Source of the DNA: Paenibacillus chondroitinus NBRC 15376
GTDB taxonomy: Bacteria > Bacillota > Bacilli > Paenibacillales > NBRC-103111
Direction of reading: 5' to 3'
NCBI RefSeq assembly: GCF_004000765.1
Contig: NZ_BILW01000001.1
Span: 248,001-312,000 of the forward strand
Length of the DNA stretch: 64,000 nt
Shown: positions 1 to 8,991 of the stretch, in pieces
Layout: every line of letters begins with the position of its first letter
Numbering within the stretch: position 1 is the stretch's first letter
Notes under the pieces: generated by a model
What the model was told of the DNA's origin: nothing
Databases searched by the model: none
Seen by the model: only the letters and a program-made list of their open reading frames with translations
Translations under genes and position numbers: made by a program

Positions 1-1
1 G

Positions 2-1240
2 GCTTCCGAGTACACCGTCAATGGCTGGCCGTCCACGAACGCGATCCAGCTTCGATTGGCCCCGGATCCGGCGGCATTCTGCGGACGTTTGGTCATGCCG
101 CTGCTCAAATATTATGAGCTGACAGGAAATATGGATGCATTCGAGCTGTGTCAATTTTTCTCGGCGCTTATCGTTCATCGCAGCGGTGTGTTTAATCCGG
201 ATGGCAGCTTTAACGATTCGCTTGCTTACCGCAGCGGCCACTTCCATACCCGTATTGGTACACTTGATGCGCTCGCGCGTTTCGCTTTGCATACACAGGA
301 TGCTTCAATCATCCATTTCGTCAAGAAGAGCTATGACTGGGCGTTAACTCGCTCCACAACGTTTGGCTGGACGCCTGGCGATATGCACGAACAAGCTTTT
401 GAGCATGAAACTTGCTCGCTCGTTGACTTGATTTCTACAGGAATTACGCTGGCTAGAGTCGGATATGTGGAGTACTGGGGCATCGTAGAACGCTTCATGC
501 GCAACCACTTAACCGAGTCGCAGCTGCTGAATCTGGATTGGGTTGTGGGAGCTGACAGCAAAGCCAATGATGATGTTGGGATGAAATCTTTCTTCAACGT
601 GGCGGAACGTACGCGTGGCGCATTCGCCGGTTACTCCGCTCCAAACGATTTCTGCTGTAATGTCAGCGGAGGCAGAGGGCATACCAGCGATTTGCAAACC
701 TGCTGTATCGGCTCGGGGACGCGCGGTTTATTTATGGGCTGGAGCAATACGATTACGGAGCATAACGGGACGATTAGCGTAAATTTTCTGTTGAACCGGG
801 GCTCACGTTGGCTTGATGTCTCCAGTCATTTGCCTCACGAAGGCAAGGTGGAACTGGAAATTCATCGCAGTGTGCCAAGATTGCTGGTTCGCATCCCTGA
901 ATGGGCAGGCTACGCGAAGGTGGAAGTCTACCGTGAACTTGGCGATAGCGTACGGACACAATCCGGCAGCGAACCAAGCATGTGGGTGAACCAACGCTTC
1001 CTCGCGCTCGGCCCGGTTCAGGCAGGAGAGAAGATTACGCTAACCTTCCCGCTTAGTGAACGCCAAACCATAGAGAAGGCGGTAGGACAGGAGTTTATCA
1101 CGCGTTGGCGCGGGGATGATGTCATTCATTTGAGTCCGGCAGGGACGCATCACCCCTTTTATAACAACCGGAAAATATTCGAGAAAGCACCTCTCCGTTC
1201 AGGCCAGTATCGCCGATTACAGGAAGAATTTTATTGGTAA
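2..1240 (+). CDS. GH127-type beta-L-arabinofuranosidase-like hydrolase (5' end missing)
   Basis: The reading frame is open from base 2, so only the C-terminal 412 residues are present. Visible are the ETC motif (bases 407-415) and a CC pair (bases 701-706). In the GH127 family the Glu, the Cys of the first motif and the two cysteines of the second bind zinc, and one of the latter pair is the nucleophile. An all-beta C-terminal part follows, with a typical RLLVRIPEWA stretch. Members remove beta-L-arabinofuranosyl or, in one characterised case, aceric acid residues from plant glycans; the substrate here is unknown. No signal peptide can be judged because the N-terminus is outside the window. 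The aldose epimerase gene follows after 13 bases, so they form one operon. The family call is good; the exact activity is inference. Confidence 0.75.
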   Translation, partial: ASEYTVNGWPSTNAIQLRLAPDPAAFCGRLVMPLLKYYELTGNMDAFELCQFFSALIVHRSGVFNPDGSFNDSLAYRSGHFHTRIGTLDALARFALHTQDASIIHFVKKSYDWALTRSTTFGWTPGDMHEQAFEHETCSLVDLISTGITLARVGYVEYWGIVERFMRNHLTESQLLNLDWVVGADSKANDDVGMKSFFNVAERTRGAFAGYSAPNDFCCNVSGGRGHTSDLQTCCIGSGTRGLFMGWSNTITEHNGTISVNFLLNRGSRWLDVSSHLPHEGKVELEIHRSVPRLLVRIPEWAGYAKVEVYRELGDSVRTQSGSEPSMWVNQRFLALGPVQAGEKITLTFPLSERQTIEKAVGQEFITRWRGDDVIHLSPAGTHHPFYNNRKIFEKAPLRSGQYRRLQEEFYW

Positions 1241-1253
1241 AAAGGAGGGGCAA

Positions 1254-2237
1254 ATGAGTACATATTGGGCTGGCCCCTTACTCAAAGAGGGATTCTCCAT
1301 CATTCGGTTAACCGACGAAGAAAGCCGTTCCTCCGCGGAGCTGATCCCGGCAATCGGCAATAATCTTTATCGTTTCACGTGCGATGGGGTTGAAGTTCTC
1401 ATGCCGCCTGCGAGCTTAAGCTCGTTATGGCATGAACCCAATGAGGTGTTTAAATACGGGACACCACTATTATCTCCGCCGAACAGGGTTCTTAACGGTC
1501 GTTTTTTATTCAAAGGTCGTGAATATAAGCTGCCTCTGAACGAGCCTCCTGATCATCATTTGCATGGTGAAATATGTTCAAAGGCATGGAAAGTGGTTGG
1601 CTACGGCGCTTCCGAAGAGGAAGGGGCTTGGGTCACCAGCCAATTTCGTTACGCTGATCATCCTGAGATTATGGCCTATTTTCCTCATATGCTGGTCTTT
1701 ACAATGACATATCGGCTGAAGGCTGGCCGACTTTATCTGGAAGGGGGGATTGAAAATAAAGGCGTGGAGGAAGCCCCGTTCGCTTTTGGGCTGCACCCTT
1801 ACTTTGCAGTACCGTTTGGGGACGGTGAAGAAATTTCACTTTGTGTACCTGCGGCTGCGGAATGGCCCGTTACGAACCAGGCATTCGTCATCGGCACGCC
1901 GGAGGAATCGGCATTCAGCCGAAAGCTTCGGCAAGGTGCTTCTATCGAGAACTACCCGCTGCTTGGCTGTTCTCTGATAACCATGAGTCAGGATGGGGAT
2001 CGAACATGCCGGATTGAAATGAAAAATCGGAACTATACGATTGCTTACCGGTTCGATCAAACCTTTCCTAATGTGGTCTTATTTCGACCAGATTGGGCAT
2101 CAGCTTATTCTCTGGAGCCTTACACCTATGTTACGGATGCCTTTAATCTACCTTACGAACACGAACTGACAGGAGCCCGGGGCATACGGGCAGGTGAACA
2201 AGTCCGATTCACGACAGGGATGTGGATTGAAAAATAA
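1254..2237 (+). CDS. Aldose 1-epimerase family protein
   Basis: This 327-residue protein has the galactose-mutarotase fold signature. FGLHPYFAVPFGDG at about residues 178-191 holds the conserved His, and an earlier DHHLHGEICSKAW segment matches the HGE region near residue 101. Such enzymes interconvert alpha and beta anomers of aldoses in the cytoplasm, feeding released sugars into catabolism. The ATG follows a strong AAGGAGGGG site. The gene sits between the GH127-like enzyme and an oxidoreductase remnant in one tightly spaced operon, so it probably serves the sugar released by the upstream hydrolase. The sugar itself cannot be read from the sequence. Confidence 0.85.
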   Translation: MSTYWAGPLLKEGFSIIRLTDEESRSSAELIPAIGNNLYRFTCDGVEVLMPPASLSSLWHEPNEVFKYGTPLLSPPNRVLNGRFLFKGREYKLPLNEPPDHHLHGEICSKAWKVVGYGASEEEGAWVTSQFRYADHPEIMAYFPHMLVFTMTYRLKAGRLYLEGGIENKGVEEAPFAFGLHPYFAVPFGDGEEISLCVPAAAEWPVTNQAFVIGTPEESAFSRKLRQGASIENYPLLGCSLITMSQDGDRTCRIEMKNRNYTIAYRFDQTFPNVVLFRPDWASAYSLEPYTYVTDAFNLPYEHELTGARGIRAGEQVRFTTGMWIEK

Positions 2238-2250
2238 GGAGGCGTCGCGT

Positions 2251-3105
2251 TTGGTTAACTTAGACTTGAGTATCAAGCCGAAATGGCCGGCACGCAAAGA
2301 TTTCCGTATCGGCTGCATCGGTTCCGGGTTCATTATGCGAGACTGCCATCTTATCGCTTATCGCGATGCCGGTTTCAATCCGGTGGCGATCGCATCGAGA
2401 ACCTACGATAACGCCAAAGCCGTTGCAGAACTGCGGAACATTAAAACTGTGCACAGGACGTGGGAGGAGCTCGTTCAAGATGAGCAAATCGAGATTCTGG
2501 ATATTGCTTTTCCTCCTGACCGGCAGCTTGACGTTGTTCGTCTCGCAGTGAAGATGAAGCATATCAAGGGAATTTTGTGTCAAAAACCGTTGGCGATGAA
2601 CTCTAAAGAAGCGAAGGAAATCGTGGACTTGTGCGAGAATGCAGGGATCAAAATCACCGTCAATTCCAACATGAGGTATGACCAATCGATGCGTGCCCTC
2701 AAGACTATACTTGACCGGGGATATCTGGGGCAGCCTGTGTTAGCATCAATAGACATGCGTGCGATTCCGCATTGGCAGGATTTTCTGCATAAGTATGAAA
2801 ACCTTGAGATTTTGAATATGGGCATTCATCATATTGATGTGTTCAGGTATTTGTTCGGCGATCCGGAGAGAGTTACAGCCGTTACACGCCGCGATCCTAG
2901 AACCAAATTTCCGCATATAGACGGGATATCGCAATATACGTTCCAGTATGCGAACGAGTTAATGGCAACCAGTCTCGATGACGTTTGGGCATGGCCGGGG
3001 GAAGGCACCGAGAAGGACATTTATATCAAATGGCGGGTTGAGGGACTGGACGGCATGGCACAGGGCACGATCGGGTGGCCGAGGTATCCGGAGAAAGAAA
3101 CGTGA
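2251..3105 (+). pseudogene. Gfo/Idh/MocA family oxidoreductase, C-terminally truncated
   Basis: The N-terminal Rossmann region (IGCIGSGFIMRDCH) and the QKPLAMN segment, equivalent to the EKP catalytic motif, are intact, as is most of the C-terminal sheet domain including GIHHIDVFRYLFGDP. The TTG start at 2251 is chosen for the TAAGGAGGCG site before it; a longer upstream frame has no such site. The product stops at 284 residues where relatives usually run to about 340-390. At the stop the reading frame runs straight into the middle of a TIM-barrel isomerase in a different frame, so the last part of this gene has been lost. An NAD(P)-dependent sugar or cyclitol dehydrogenase was the likely ancestor. 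It may still be translated, but probably misfolds. Confidence 0.75.
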
Positions 3106-3760
3106 ACAAAACCTGTTCGGCCTGCAGACTTTGCTGAAATTTGCCCGCGATTTGGGAACGCCGTACGTGATCAGTGAGACGGGAACTTATAACACGGAAA
3201 GCGACTGGGTGTGGGACCCGAAAAATGGCTCGGAAAAAGCCTACGAAGAGACGTGCCGCCAAATCGAATCCTTAGCCAAGTTTGCCTATGACCATGGATC
3301 GGTATTCCTTGTGGAAAACTACGTAAATAACGTAATCGGTTCCGTTGACGCGCTGACTCGTTTATTCTCCGATGTGAATCATCCAGGTCTTGGCCTGCTG
3401 ATGGACCCGACGAACTATTTCACGGACAGCAACATTGGCCACGTCGACGAGACGCTGAACCGCATTTTCCATACGCTCGGAGATAAAATAAAAATTGCCC
3501 ATGCCAAGGACTGTAAGCCTGCTGAAGATTTGTCGGAGAAGCATGCAACAATCGACGCCGTCGAATCACACACCTTCCGTGGTGCAGGCGCTGTTGAGCT
3601 TCCAGCTCCTGGACTGGGAATTCTGAATTATGACTTATATTTGCAAAAGCTGTCTAAGCTTCACCCGAATATTCCCATTATTATTGAGCATCTGGATGAG
3701 CAGGATATCCCGCGCGCCAAAAAGTTCCTTGACGACAAGCTGAAAGCAATTGGCGGTTAA
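3101..3760 (+). pseudogene. Sugar phosphate isomerase/epimerase (TIM barrel), N-terminus missing
   Basis: Homology-like sequence begins abruptly at REQNLFGLQTLLKFARDLG and runs to a normal C-terminus, about 219 residues. Relatives are near 280-300 residues, so roughly the first 70-90 residues are gone. The metal-binding pattern of the AP-endonuclease-2 fold is recognisable: Glu in LVENY, Asp in MDPTNYF, His in AHAKD and Glu in IIEHL. No start codon with a ribosome binding site lies at the junction. The frame continues upstream only as antisense-like nonsense within the oxidoreductase. The gene was presumably the next in the operon before a deletion fused it out of frame to the oxidoreductase. 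Confidence 0.75.
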
Positions 3761-3788
3761 CAGGTAAAGGATGAGGGAGTGAATTGAC

Positions 3789-4883
3789 ATGTCTGTAAAA
3801 AAGAAAAAAAGGGACTACAGCATTACTGGAGCTGAGAATAAACGGGCAATTGAGCTCGGGCTGGCGGAGGCGGAATGGTATACGTGCCCGATCCCTCGCC
3901 AGCGGATGAAAGAATTGATGAAACGGAAAGATGGCCCGGCCATTCGCGACACCATCATTTGGATTGGCGGACTTTTCATTTTGGGATATCTCGCCTTTTT
4001 GTCGTGGGGAACCTGGTGGGCTATTCCCGCCTTTCTCGCTTATGGCATTCTCTATGCGACCCCAGGCGATTCCAGATGGCACGAGTGCGGCCATGGAACG
4101 GCATTCAAGACGCCTTGGATGAACGAGGTCGTGTATCAATTCGCGTCTTTTCTCGTCTTGAGGTCCGCTACACCTTGGCGGTGGAGCCATGCCCGCCATC
4201 ATACGGATACGATCATCGTGGGACGTGATCCGGAAATTATTACCGAACGGCCGCCAATTTGGAAAATCCTCATTATGCAAATTTTTCATCTGTATGGCGG
4301 TCCTATCGAAATCAAACGTTTTTTTCTGCATACGTTTGGCAAGTTGGATGAGCAGGAGAATGAATACATTCCCTCCTCTCAGCACCGGAAAACATTCCGC
4401 GAAGCGCGCATTTATATGCTCATTATTCTTGCTGTCTTGGCAGCATGCTTGTTCACTGGGAGCCTATTGCCCGCAATGTTCGTGTTTCTGCCTTCGTTTT
4501 ACGGTGGAATCGTCGTGCTGCTGTTTGGTGTTACGCAGCATCTAGGTCTCTATGAAGATGTGCTCGACCATCGGTTAAACACCCGGACGGTTTATATGAA
4601 TCCGATTTTCCGCTTTCTCTATTGGAACATGAATTATCATACGGAGCACCATATGTTTCCGATGGTCCCTTACCATGCGCTGCCAAAGCTGCATGAAGAA
4701 ATGAAATCCGATTGTCCGGCAGCCAGGCCAAGTCTGTGGGCAGCTTTGAAAGAGGTTGTTGGCGCACTAAGAAAGCAGAAGCAAGATCCTGCTTACGTTG
4801 TGGTGAAACCACTGCCCAAAACGGCGCGCCCTTATATGTACGGGCCTGCTCATATGTTAAAAGATAGGAGCGAATTAGGATGA
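3789..4883 (+). CDS. Fatty-acid-desaturase-type di-iron oxygenase (MocD-like)
   Basis: The 364-residue membrane protein has the three histidine boxes of the desaturase/hydroxylase superfamily: HECGH, HARHH and HTEHH, which bind the di-iron centre. Hydrophobic segments lie near residues 55-85 and 210-250. The stop codon overlaps the start of a Rieske ferredoxin gene (ATGA). In rhizopine catabolism MocD (desaturase-like) works with MocE (Rieske ferredoxin) and a reductase, MocF, to remove an O-methyl group from a methylated inosamine. The same gene pair here, beside sugar-metabolism genes, suggests O-demethylation or hydroxylation of a small molecule rather than lipid desaturation. The substrate is inference, and no reductase gene is seen nearby. 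Confidence 0.8.
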   Translation: MSVKKKKRDYSITGAENKRAIELGLAEAEWYTCPIPRQRMKELMKRKDGPAIRDTIIWIGGLFILGYLAFLSWGTWWAIPAFLAYGILYATPGDSRWHECGHGTAFKTPWMNEVVYQFASFLVLRSATPWRWSHARHHTDTIIVGRDPEIITERPPIWKILIMQIFHLYGGPIEIKRFFLHTFGKLDEQENEYIPSSQHRKTFREARIYMLIILAVLAACLFTGSLLPAMFVFLPSFYGGIVVLLFGVTQHLGLYEDVLDHRLNTRTVYMNPIFRFLYWNMNYHTEHHMFPMVPYHALPKLHEEMKSDCPAARPSLWAALKEVVGALRKQKQDPAYVVVKPLPKTARPYMYGPAHMLKDRSELG

Positions 4884-5197
4884 GTCTCGGAGAATGGATC
4901 GAAGCCTGCCCAGCAGACGAAGTGGAGATCGAAGATGTTATTCGTTTCGATCATCAGGATCGCACGTTTGCGATATATCGTACGGAGAAGGGCGACTACT
5001 ATGCCTCGGATGGTTTTTGCACCCATGGCAAATTTCATTTGTCCAATGGTTTAGTCATGGGCAATCAGATTGAGTGCCCTAAGCATAATGGCCGTTTTGA
5101 CATCCCCACGGGTGTCGCGAAACGTGTGCCTGCGTGTGTAGATTTGCAGACGTATCCGGTAAAAATAGAGGCGGGGAAAGTGTTTATTCAAATTTGA
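4880..5197 (+). CDS. MocE-type Rieske [2Fe-2S] ferredoxin
   Basis: This 105-residue soluble protein carries the Rieske pattern C-x-H (CTHG) followed, after an 18-residue gap, by C-x2-H (CPKH), which ligates a [2Fe-2S] cluster. Its small single-domain size fits a ferredoxin that hands electrons to an oxygenase. The ATG overlaps the stop of the desaturase-like gene by four bases, which implies translational coupling and fixed stoichiometry. It is very likely the electron donor of that oxygenase. A stem-loop follows 30 bases after the stop. Confidence 0.9.
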   Translation: MSLGEWIEACPADEVEIEDVIRFDHQDRTFAIYRTEKGDYYASDGFCTHGKFHLSNGLVMGNQIECPKHNGRFDIPTGVAKRVPACVDLQTYPVKIEAGKVFIQI

Positions 5198-5226
5198 GCT
5201 TGAGTTTCAAGCCCGACTGCTTGATG

Positions 5227-5262
5227 AACCCTGACGGAGGAGACTTTGTCAGGGTTATTTGC
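5227..5262 (+). terminator. Stem-loop after the Moc-type gene pair
   Basis: AACCCTGAC at 5227-5235 pairs with GTCAGGGTT at 5248-5256 around a 12-base loop. The T-run after it is short (TTATTT), so it may be a weak terminator. The CCCTGAC core recurs in other terminators of this window. Confidence 0.55.
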
Positions 5263-5524
5263 GAGTGTTGGCCTCCCGCTAACGGACCCAGATACCTCTA
5301 TTTGCTGCTTTTGGGTTGCGGTGTTCTTACTCTCATATCCAGCTTAGGTTTTGATGGGCGCAAAATAGACCATCATCAGCAGGATGAATAAAACAACCTA
5401 TAAAATTGCATAAAAGCCCCCATAATTTGGTCGCGTTTTTGTAATAAAGTTAGTCCATGCAAGAAAATGAACGAATGAGAGCGGGGCTGATTACTTTGAG
5501 GCATTAGTTTTGTTCCATACATAA

Positions 5525-5538
5525 TGTAAGCGTTTTAA
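5525..5538 (+). promoter_or_regulatory. cre-like CcpA site
   Basis: TGTAAGCGTTTTAA matches the TGWAANCGNTNWCA consensus at 13 of 14 positions. It overlaps a 12-base perfect palindrome, CGTTTTAAAACG. It lies 34 bases upstream of the SLH-protein start, where CcpA binding would block transcription or early elongation. Confidence 0.45.
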
Positions 5539-5572
5539 AACGGGGTATCATCATAATAGGGAGGTGCACGAA

Positions 5573-8500
5573 ATGAGGAAAGAACTTGCTCTGTTACTAT
5601 CATTTATGCTGCTATGTTACTGTTTTGCCCCTTTAGTCCGTGCAGAAGAAGCTGCTGCACCACAAACGTCATCCACAACGACGGCGACACCAGCACCAAA
5701 ATCAACAACAAAACCAGCGGCAACGAAACCGGCAGCTTCTTCTTCAAGCGTAACTGCCGACACTTATTTAGCTGACCAGCTCAGTGATTTAAAAAGTCTT
5801 TCGAAGGATGACAAGAAAAAAATCAGCGCTCTCCTAAAAATGGGCGCGATTGAGAAGTCATCTGGGGATACTTTTGGTGTGGATGATACCATCAATCGAG
5901 CTCAGTTAGCAAAAACAGCAACACTCGTTTTGGGATTGACCATGGACAACATGGCTAAGGGATCGAGCTTCACGGACGTCCAAACGAATGATGCATCACG
6001 AATCTATATTGAAGCACTAAAAAAAGCGAATCTGACCTACGACGTGGTTGATAACAAATTCAATCCGACAGCGGTCGTGACCCGCCAAGAGCTGGCGATG
6101 CTGCTGATCAAAGGGCTTGGCCTAGATGATAAGGCGAAAGCGGCAGCTCCTAGTAAAGATGAGACGGTAGACGCGAATTATAAAAGCTATGTCACCTACG
6201 CCCTACAGCAAAAGCTCATGACCAATCAGACAGGCGGTAAATTCGGCGGCAACGTTAACGTGACTCGAAAAACACTGGCACTTGCTGCTTATGCAGCGCT
6301 GCAGCTTCATCTGACAACGGCTAAGCCTGCTAAAGCTTCGATTGCGGAAGTAAAAGTTATCGGGAAAAATAAGCTAACCGTAAGGCTGAATCGTGAAGTT
6401 GACAGCAATAAGGCTGTTCTGAACGTGACGAAAATGGGGTATTTAGATTCGGACAACAAGCCCGTTAAATTCGAACCGATCACCTCATGGTCTGATGACA
6501 GCACGATAGCAACGCTTGAAATGAGTGACGACTTAGAATTTGCGCAATATCAAGTCATCTTAAGCGGCGTGGATGTTGAAAACGGCACGATGGGGTTTAT
6601 CGCTGAGAATGAAAGGGCAGCTAAATTTGAATTCGTTACAAACACGGAGAAATTGCCATGGTCAAAGGCGCTTATAACTTATAAGGCCCTTAATCAATAT
6701 GGTGAGACAATGAAGTTATCGGCGAGCAATGTGAACGTGTATGTAAGCGCACCGAAAAAAGTTCAATCAACTATTTTGGCCGATAGCAATGCAATTATTT
6801 TGGATTTAAGCGATTTACGTCCAGATGATGCGATTACAGTTAATGTGCTGGAGAAAAGTGGATATCTAAATGTCATCAAAACATTCACGATCGGTGACAT
6901 GCCGCAAGTGAAGAAAGTCGACTTAGGTGATCCGAAAAACAATTTGAAGTTGCCGGTCGGACAACTCGTGTTTCAAGCCGGAGGGCGGGCATACCTCACC
7001 TTTAAGGCTTATGACCAGTACGGCAATCGAATTGTAGATTCTAAAATTTTGAATATGGGAATATTCAAATCTTTTACCGGGGCCCTTGGTAATGTTTTCA
7101 AAACGGATGATCCTAATGATTTCGTTGATTTCGATAACGACGGCTACCCGGAATTGCAATTGGTCGTCTACTCGGATTTGGACAGTAATAAAGAAGTGAC
7201 GCTAAATTTAATGTTTAACGGGGAACAGATATCACAAACATTGAATGTAGCAGCACCGAAAACCGCATATTCCGTTGTAATCGGACCCGTACTCACGCCA
7301 TTGACGGAAGGCGATAAAGATAAAGCGATAAGCTTGAAAATTATCGATTCGTCAAACCAGGAGTTAACTTCAACAGAAATAGCTGCGCTAGAAACAGCTG
7401 GCAAAATCTCTGTATATGCTACAGGAGGCCTTGTAGTTGAAGCGAGTCCGAAGACCCGTACAGATCCGAAAACAAATATTACGCGCAATGTAGGCATAGA
7501 CCTTAATGGTACTATTCACGTCAAACAGGTGACGTCGGCAGGACCAGCCACGATTTATGTCCGAGTGAACGGTCTCGATCAAACGTTTAGCCTTCCTATG
7601 ATGATCGAACCGGCTCGTAAGCCTAATTCTATCAAGCTGGATGAAGGAAACTCCGCAAGAACCATTTTGTTAATCAATTCCTTGTCCCAAGCGAAAACGA
7701 GCGGCTTATTCAAAATTTATGATCAGTTCGACCAAGTGTATTCGACTAAGCGCGACGATTATAAAGTTGAAATGAAGCTTGAAAAGCTGAGCGGTGTTAC
7801 AGGAGCTGTTTATACCACAGGAGCGGTGACGCTTACTGATGCTACTCCCGTTGTATTGAGGGAGATTACGGATATTGTCAAAGCAAGCGGAGGTGACGGT
7901 CAATCCATCACTTTCAAACCGGATCCCGTCAAAAAAGGCAGCTACAAATTGACGGCTACGTTAGTTCATTTGGATGGAAGCGGACAGATCCAAGAAAGGC
8001 TCAGCAACGACTCAATCATTGTGGATGTCGATGATATCAATAATCCGAATCTGACCTACTCTTTAGACTTAGGTTCAAGCAGTGAGCTCTTGGCGGTCGG
8101 AAGAATATTGTATGATGCAGCAAAAATTAATAGTGTTACGAATGCGACGTACTTGTTCAGTAACTATTCGTCGCTGGCCAGAGGCGTCACCATTTTAACC
8201 AAAGATTCTGCAGGTTTGGATACAGGTCTTTCCGTTAAGGTCAGAGCGGTTACTTCCGACAATCCGAAGGCCATGGCTTATAACAACGGGAAAATTATTG
8301 GTCTCGACAGCGGAAAATTTAACCTTACCGTCTTCTTTGATACTCCGAGCGGAGTTAAGTCGCTGACACAAAGTCTTGGATCCGGTATCGACTCTATGGC
8401 CCCAACATCGATCAAAATATCTGGCAGTAACCCAAAAACGATAAGTAACGGTGCCAAACTGCAATTAAACGGTCTTTATTTGTGGGATACGCAATTAATG

Positions 8501-8836
8501 AATCAATTACAGGCTGCTACGAATTACGGTACATTTACTAATGTGTGTAAAGACAAAGACAATAAAGCAACTACGTGTGCTGCTGCCGTTACGAATCAAG
8601 ATCAAATTGGCCCAGCCAATGATTTTATCGGTTTGCAATCGTTTATTGGAGACATTATTTATAAAGAACTCGATCCAGCCAAACAAGATTCGGTGTCTGT
8701 GAATCCTAACTTTACATTATCTTATACTCGCAATCCAAAAAGCAGCGATCCTACGACGAACAACATTCAACAATTCAATATTTACCTTGTTGGTGGAACG
8801 CAGATTCTCAAATTCACAGTTATCTTAGGTTCTTAA
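5573..8836 (+). CDS. Secreted S-layer-homology (SLH) domain protein
   Basis: The product is about 1087 residues. The ATG at 5573 is preferred over a GTG nine bases upstream because AGGGAGG sits at the right distance before it. It starts with a signal peptide (LALLLSFMLLCYCF, cleavage near VRA-EEA). A Thr/Ala/Pro/Lys-rich linker follows to about residue 60, then about three SLH repeats between residues 70 and 240; the first contains DDTINRAQLAKTA. SLH repeats anchor proteins to pyruvylated cell-wall polymer. The remaining roughly 840 residues are beta-rich, Ig-like sequence with recurring YDQYGN/YDQFDQ motifs. A late cysteine pair (NVCKDKD...TTCAAA) could form a disulfide. No catalytic domain was recognised. 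It could be a structural surface-layer protein or an adhesin. Confidence 0.85.
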   Translation: MRKELALLLSFMLLCYCFAPLVRAEEAAAPQTSSTTTATPAPKSTTKPAATKPAASSSSVTADTYLADQLSDLKSLSKDDKKKISALLKMGAIEKSSGDTFGVDDTINRAQLAKTATLVLGLTMDNMAKGSSFTDVQTNDASRIYIEALKKANLTYDVVDNKFNPTAVVTRQELAMLLIKGLGLDDKAKAAAPSKDETVDANYKSYVTYALQQKLMTNQTGGKFGGNVNVTRKTLALAAYAALQLHLTTAKPAKASIAEVKVIGKNKLTVRLNREVDSNKAVLNVTKMGYLDSDNKPVKFEPITSWSDDSTIATLEMSDDLEFAQYQVILSGVDVENGTMGFIAENERAAKFEFVTNTEKLPWSKALITYKALNQYGETMKLSASNVNVYVSAPKKVQSTILADSNAIILDLSDLRPDDAITVNVLEKSGYLNVIKTFTIGDMPQVKKVDLGDPKNNLKLPVGQLVFQAGGRAYLTFKAYDQYGNRIVDSKILNMGIFKSFTGALGNVFKTDDPNDFVDFDNDGYPELQLVVYSDLDSNKEVTLNLMFNGEQISQTLNVAAPKTAYSVVIGPVLTPLTEGDKDKAISLKIIDSSNQELTSTEIAALETAGKISVYATGGLVVEASPKTRTDPKTNITRNVGIDLNGTIHVKQVTSAGPATIYVRVNGLDQTFSLPMMIEPARKPNSIKLDEGNSARTILLINSLSQAKTSGLFKIYDQFDQVYSTKRDDYKVEMKLEKLSGVTGAVYTTGAVTLTDATPVVLREITDIVKASGGDGQSITFKPDPVKKGSYKLTATLVHLDGSGQIQERLSNDSIIVDVDDINNPNLTYSLDLGSSSELLAVGRILYDAAKINSVTNATYLFSNYSSLARGVTILTKDSAGLDTGLSVKVRAVTSDNPKAMAYNNGKIIGLDSGKFNLTVFFDTPSGVKSLTQSLGSGIDSMAPTSIKISGSNPKTISNGAKLQLNGLYLWDTQLMNQLQAATNYGTFTNVCKDKDNKATTCAAAVTNQDQIGPANDFIGLQSFIGDIIYKELDPAKQDSVSVNPNFTLSYTRNPKSSDPTTNNIQQFNIYLVGGTQILKFTVILGS

Positions 8837-8850
8837 CTATTAAGTTCTCA

Positions 8851-8880
8851 ATACCCTGCCGCAACCCGGCAGGGTATTTC
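8851..8880 (+). terminator. Terminator of the SLH gene
   Basis: ATACCCTGCCG at 8851-8861 pairs with CGGCAGGGTAT at 8867-8877 around a 5-base loop, 14 bases after the stop codon. Only three T residues follow. Confidence 0.7.
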
Positions 8881-8991
8881 TATGCCCAGCCACCTCAGAC
8901 AGGATTGACCTATAATGACAGTCGTTTTCACTAATGGTTTGCTATTCGCAACTTTGTATACTTAACAGTAGAAGCAAGGAGGGATAACATC

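Larger units (their letters stand above)
5198..5572. other. Intergenic region before the SLH protein gene
   Basis: These 375 bases hold the stem-loop at 5227-5256, a cre-like site at 5525-5538 and the GGGAGG ribosome binding site of the next gene. Short open frames here lack ribosome binding sites and family features. No further gene is supported. Confidence 0.6.

Noticed and set aside
3681-4385. 234-codon open frame on the minus strand
   Set aside because: It lies wholly opposite the isomerase remnant and the desaturase-like gene, has a low-complexity Arg/Pro-rich product and no ribosome binding site.
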